Source: Gammaproteobacteria bacterium UBA2955 (lineage in GTDB: Bacteria; Pseudomonadota; Gammaproteobacteria; Pseudomonadales; Azotimanducaceae). From it: DNA of 9,369 bases. The translations under genes and the position numbers were made by a program. The notes below the pieces were generated by a model, which was given only the letters and a program-made list of their open reading frames with translations, ran no database searches and was not told the DNA's origin. Each line of letters opens with the position of its first letter. Position 1 is the first letter of the stretch. Positions 8,601 to 9,369 of the stretch are shown one piece after another. Location: assembly GCA_002348825.1 (NCBI GenBank), contig DEBN01000046.1, positions 1-9,369 of the forward strand, given 5' to 3'.

Positions 8601-8826
8601 TCAGCGCTGGATTATTGATTACAAAACGGCCATGCCGACGGTAACGAACGAGAGCTCGACTGAGGAGCAATTTTTGCGCGAGCAATTTCTACAAGAGCAA
8701 AAGGATCGCTACCGCCCACAGCTAAGACGTTATCAGAGTTTGGTAGAGCAACTATCTAAAAATAACCCTAAGCCAGTACGAACGGCTTTGTATTTCACCG
8801 GATTCGGCGAACTGCACGAATTATAA
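5686..8826 (+). CDS. AddA-like UvrD/Rep-family helicase-nuclease
   Basis: A 1046-residue ATP-dependent superfamily 1A DNA helicase with a C-terminal nuclease, the probable motor of an AddAB/RecBCD-like complex. Helicase motifs appear in order: Walker A QAPAGSGKTT (28-37), Ia ITFTRKAATEMK (59-70), TIDSFAMEL (109-117), Walker B LLVDEFQDT (385-393), III VGDPMQSIYRFRDAD (419-433), IV LVANFRS (455-461), V MTIHKAKGLEF (713-723) and VI LLYVACTRAR (780-789). The nuclease follows: GHLVHRAL (875-882), VLDRY (963-967, D965), IIDYKTA (976-982, D978 and K980) and QLRRYQ (1012-1017). All catalytic residues expected of an active AddA-type enzyme are present. ATG 5686 is chosen over an upstream TTG at 5668; AAGAGAG lies about 8 bases before it. 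The start sits inside the end of the AddB-like gene, implying coupled translation and a stoichiometric complex. No terminator follows before the aromatic attenuator. Confidence 0.94.
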   Translation: MNSIEQQSPVDQSAREKAVDPRRSCIVQAPAGSGKTTLLVQRFLNLLETVNRPEEILAITFTRKAATEMKQRILAALDEDSPVAQRIRQRDGAAGWGLRLNPNRLKVQTIDSFAMELATRIPRQTSVAGLELLESADHLYHQACEALLQQLTSGAATAPVIAEFLAFLNNDAASASILLKNMLARRDQWLDQNNHLALQTAGAPEQIQEVLQHALGELRAHVLQAAESCLTSADRQKLQSLYETLYPDAAGDDFNAAMSAMAPLLLTAQGRLRKSIDRRAHPAFADKRLRDDVKDWLSTLSATAAAEHFKHVTYLPAEMPNDSQCQTLTTMSICLSLSAIELNKVFLAEGAIDFTELQLRATAGLRDESGPTDLALYFDYKIRHLLVDEFQDTSHSQMYFFELLTEGWQADDSNTFFAVGDPMQSIYRFRDADVSLFAQCREHGLASLPLERLDLVANFRSAPVLVNWCNDLFSSLLPPDGNPRLGAVNFAASQAYGATRAGHTPVICNAYVDAKQEVRDIIAHLGNITNGSVGILCRSRSHLQPLVSEMSAAGISWRSTDIDLLAEVPVIQDLMNTHRIVQNPEDKLAWFSVLRSPLIGLRLSELQQLTGMQNFVIELPALKSKFPALGRLVDGLDWARNHLYEFPLREIVEGLWLRLGGFTAYDKIACEHALRWFELVEELGRDAYHLPTLKRRVERLFANRSSADQIEVMTIHKAKGLEFDHVVVPFLHRGTRHDQAPMMLWQRGNNSLLIGAKEDPIHAWLHYEEKIRAANERKRLLYVACTRARNSLWLSYQTDDFAKAKDMADWIKDLAKPIESRFTTRSTEPLQPPLLTALPADYQWRPPLKDTAVVNADVLTPAEDLIGNRFEVALGHLVHRALAWLGNTQPRSAASLPERLGIWAAEQDIEPKRLALLTASAQQHIATVLASASGQWLLTDHPNAKCEWAVSGVDDNGRLHNAVLDRYFECDAQRWIIDYKTAMPTVTNESSTEEQFLREQFLQEQKDRYRPQLRRYQSLVEQLSKNNPKPVRTALYFTGFGELHEL

Positions 8827-8840
8827 CGGTGCGCGGGAAA

Positions 8841-8868
8841 TTGCATTTTAGGAGCAGTGGTTTAGTAT
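8841..8868 (+). promoter_or_regulatory. Candidate promoter of the attenuator/DAHP synthase transcript
   Basis: TTGCAT (8841-8846) and TAGTAT (8863-8868) are spaced 16 bases apart and resemble sigma-70 -35 and -10 elements. The expected transcription start, about 7-9 bases after the -10, falls at 8875-8877, at the ATG of the leader peptide. The hexamers are imperfect (3 of 6 and 4 of 6), but position directly before the leader ORF supports them. No TyrR- or TrpR-like operator is evident. Confidence 0.4.
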
Positions 8869-8876
8869 CCCCGCCC

Positions 8877-8981
8877 ATGCAAATCGTTTATCAGCAATTC
8901 GGCAAATCTGAGCACTGCGCCCCTGGCGCCGGTGCCGCCATTAATTTTTGGCAGAGCTATCAGTTTTTCTTTAGCTACTAG
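8877..8981 (+). CDS. Aromatic leader peptide of a DAHP synthase attenuator
   Basis: A 34-codon ORF whose last eleven codons read FWQSYQFFFSY before a TAG stop: four Phe, one Trp and two Tyr within codons 24-34, with Tyr5 and Phe8 earlier. It lies between a candidate promoter and an intrinsic terminator, 125 bases before the DAHP synthase start. This is the classical arrangement of an amino-acid attenuator leader, in which ribosome stalling at control codons senses tRNA charging. Using codons for all three aromatic amino acids fits control of the shared first step. The first half (MQIVYQQFGKSEHCAPG) has no obvious function as protein; its DNA forms a GC-rich hairpin. No Shine-Dalgarno lies at normal distance: the nearest, AGGAG at 8850-8854, is 22 bases upstream. 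Translation may be leaderless. The peptide itself is probably degraded. Confidence 0.85.
   Translation: MQIVYQQFGKSEHCAPGAGAAINFWQSYQFFFSY
8912..8935 (+). other. GC-rich hairpin inside the leader ORF, possible transcription pause site
   Basis: GCGCC (8917-8921) pairs with GGCGC (8925-8929) across a 3-base loop, and GCAC (8912-8915) pairs with GTGC (8932-8935) across a small internal loop, giving 9 GC-rich pairs. It precedes the aromatic codons and has no following T-run at terminator distance. In known attenuators an early hairpin pauses RNA polymerase until a ribosome catches up; that role is inferred here. Confidence 0.5.
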
Positions 8982-9036
8982 CTGACCTTCTTTTATCGAA
9001 GGCAGCCGACTGCCTTCGCTTAACCCCGCAAGGCAG
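8950..9036 (+). promoter_or_regulatory. Attenuator switch: nested alternative pairings A:B, B:C, C:D, D:E
   Basis: GGCAG and its complement alternate along this stretch. A is GGCAG (8950-8954). B is CTGACCTTC (8982-8990). C is CGAAGGCAG (8997-9005). D is CTGCCTTCGC (9010-9019). E is GCAAGGCAG (9028-9036). A:B gives 5 pairs with A8985 bulged. B:C gives 8 pairs with the same bulge. C:D gives 9 perfect pairs with a 4-base CCGA loop. D:E gives 9 pairs with C9017 bulged, using bases 9028-9029 of the terminator stem. Thus A:B, C:D and the terminator are one set, and B:C with D:E the competing antitermination set. The logic resembles the enterobacterial his leader. The pairings are seen directly; the switching is inferred. 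Confidence 0.75.
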
Positions 9037-9055
9037 ATGTCGCGCGGGGTTTTTT
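9022..9055 (+). terminator. Intrinsic terminator of the attenuator
   Basis: AACCCCGC (9022-9029) pairs with GCGGGGTT (9044-9051), 8 pairs around a 14-base loop, followed by a run of six T (9050-9055). The loop holds AAGGCAG, the part of segment E that pairs with segment D when the antiterminator forms. The stop is 51 bases before the DAHP synthase start. As no other terminator follows the helicase gene, it may also end read-through transcripts from the upstream operon. Confidence 0.88.
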
Positions 9056-9093
9056 ATGCGCGATTGTCACTAAAGAACCACTCAGCCGCGCAC

Positions 9094-9100
9094 AGAGGAG
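9094..9100 (+). promoter_or_regulatory. Strong ribosome binding site of DAHP synthase
   Basis: AGAGGAG sits 6 bases before ATG 9107. Another in-frame ATG at 9101 directly abuts this element and is therefore too close to be used, so 9107 is the supported start. This strong site contrasts with the leader ORF, which lacks one. Confidence 0.8.
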
Positions 9101-9106
9101 ATGCAA

Positions 9107-9369
9107 ATGCAGTTAGATAATCTGAACGTTGAGGCACACGACGTGTTAATCACACCCGAACAGTTGAAACGCCGATTACCAGTACCGGAGAGCGTTCGCG
9201 AAACAATAAATCAGCACCGAAACACGGTGCGAAACATCGTCGCAAAAAGTGATAAACGGGTGCTCGTTGTTGTCGGGCCCTGTTCCATTCACGACCCGAA
9301 AAGCGCGTTGGAATACGCGGAGCGACTAGGCCAACTCGCCGAACACCTGAAGGACCGCCTTTTTCTTGT
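9107..9369 (+). CDS. aroF: DAHP synthase, N-terminal part (cut by window edge)
   Basis: 3-Deoxy-7-phosphoheptulonate synthase (class I, AroF/AroG/AroH type) condenses phosphoenolpyruvate and erythrose 4-phosphate, the first step of the shikimate pathway to Phe, Tyr and Trp. Only 87 complete codons are in the window; the gene runs off the right edge. The family signature LVVVGPCSIHDP (53-64) is complete, followed by ALEYAERLGQLAEHLKDRL (67-85). The N-terminal VLITPEQLKRRLP (13-25) most resembles E. coli AroF (VLMTPEQLK), so I give that symbol, but the paralogue and its feedback effector cannot be settled from this fragment. The start is fixed by the Shine-Dalgarno at 9094-9100. The gene lies directly after the aromatic attenuator, which should control its transcription according to aromatic aminoacyl-tRNA supply. 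Confidence 0.93.
   Translation, partial: MQLDNLNVEAHDVLITPEQLKRRLPVPESVRETINQHRNTVRNIVAKSDKRVLVVVGPCSIHDPKSALEYAERLGQLAEHLKDRLFL

Noticed and set aside
8850..8865. AGGAG followed by GTG-GTT-TAG as a two-codon ORF before the leader peptide
   Set aside because: The spacing from AGGAG to GTG is only 2 bases, and the element overlaps the candidate promoter; chance is more likely.

Overview
The window looks like chromosomal DNA of a free-living gammaproteobacterium. CysB keeps the exact 324-residue length and the ligand-pocket residues of the enterobacterial protein. The other genes are a YdcH-type protein, a TerB-like protein, an AddAB-like helicase-nuclease pair of the kind found in gammaproteobacteria, and an AroF-type DAHP synthase. 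I see no insertion sequence, CRISPR array, phage gene, rRNA or tRNA.

Layout. Positions 1-121 are non-coding sequence downstream of cysB, with no convincing feature. On the minus strand, cysB (122-1096) lies downstream of a compact four-gene cluster that reads from 2919 to 1203. In transcription order this cluster holds a 40-residue single-pass membrane peptide, a TerB-like protein, a YdcH/DUF465-like small protein and a cytosolic 5'-nucleotidase of the cN-I family; the last two overlap by 8 bases. A divergent intergenic region (2920-3092) separates this cluster from a plus-strand operon of two long genes that overlap by 14 bases. The first (3093-5699) is an AddB-like PD-(D/E)XK nuclease with an iron-sulfur staple. 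The second (5686-8826) is an AddA-like UvrD helicase with its own C-terminal nuclease. Together they probably form a RecBCD/AddAB-type machine that processes double-strand DNA ends.

The most interesting part is the 280-base gap between the helicase gene and a DAHP synthase gene that is cut by the right edge (9107 onward). The gap holds a complete transcription-attenuation module: a candidate promoter (8841-8868), a 34-codon leader peptide (8877-8981) ending FWQSYQFFFSY (7 aromatic residues in 11), an internal GC-rich hairpin suited to a pause site, a ladder of mutually exclusive RNA pairings, and an intrinsic terminator (9022-9055) just before the synthase gene. DAHP synthase makes the common precursor of Phe, Tyr and Trp, and the leader contains codons for all three. 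The sequence therefore suggests that the cell senses charging of all aromatic tRNAs to control entry into the shikimate pathway. In E. coli the DAHP synthase genes are instead controlled by the repressors TyrR and TrpR.
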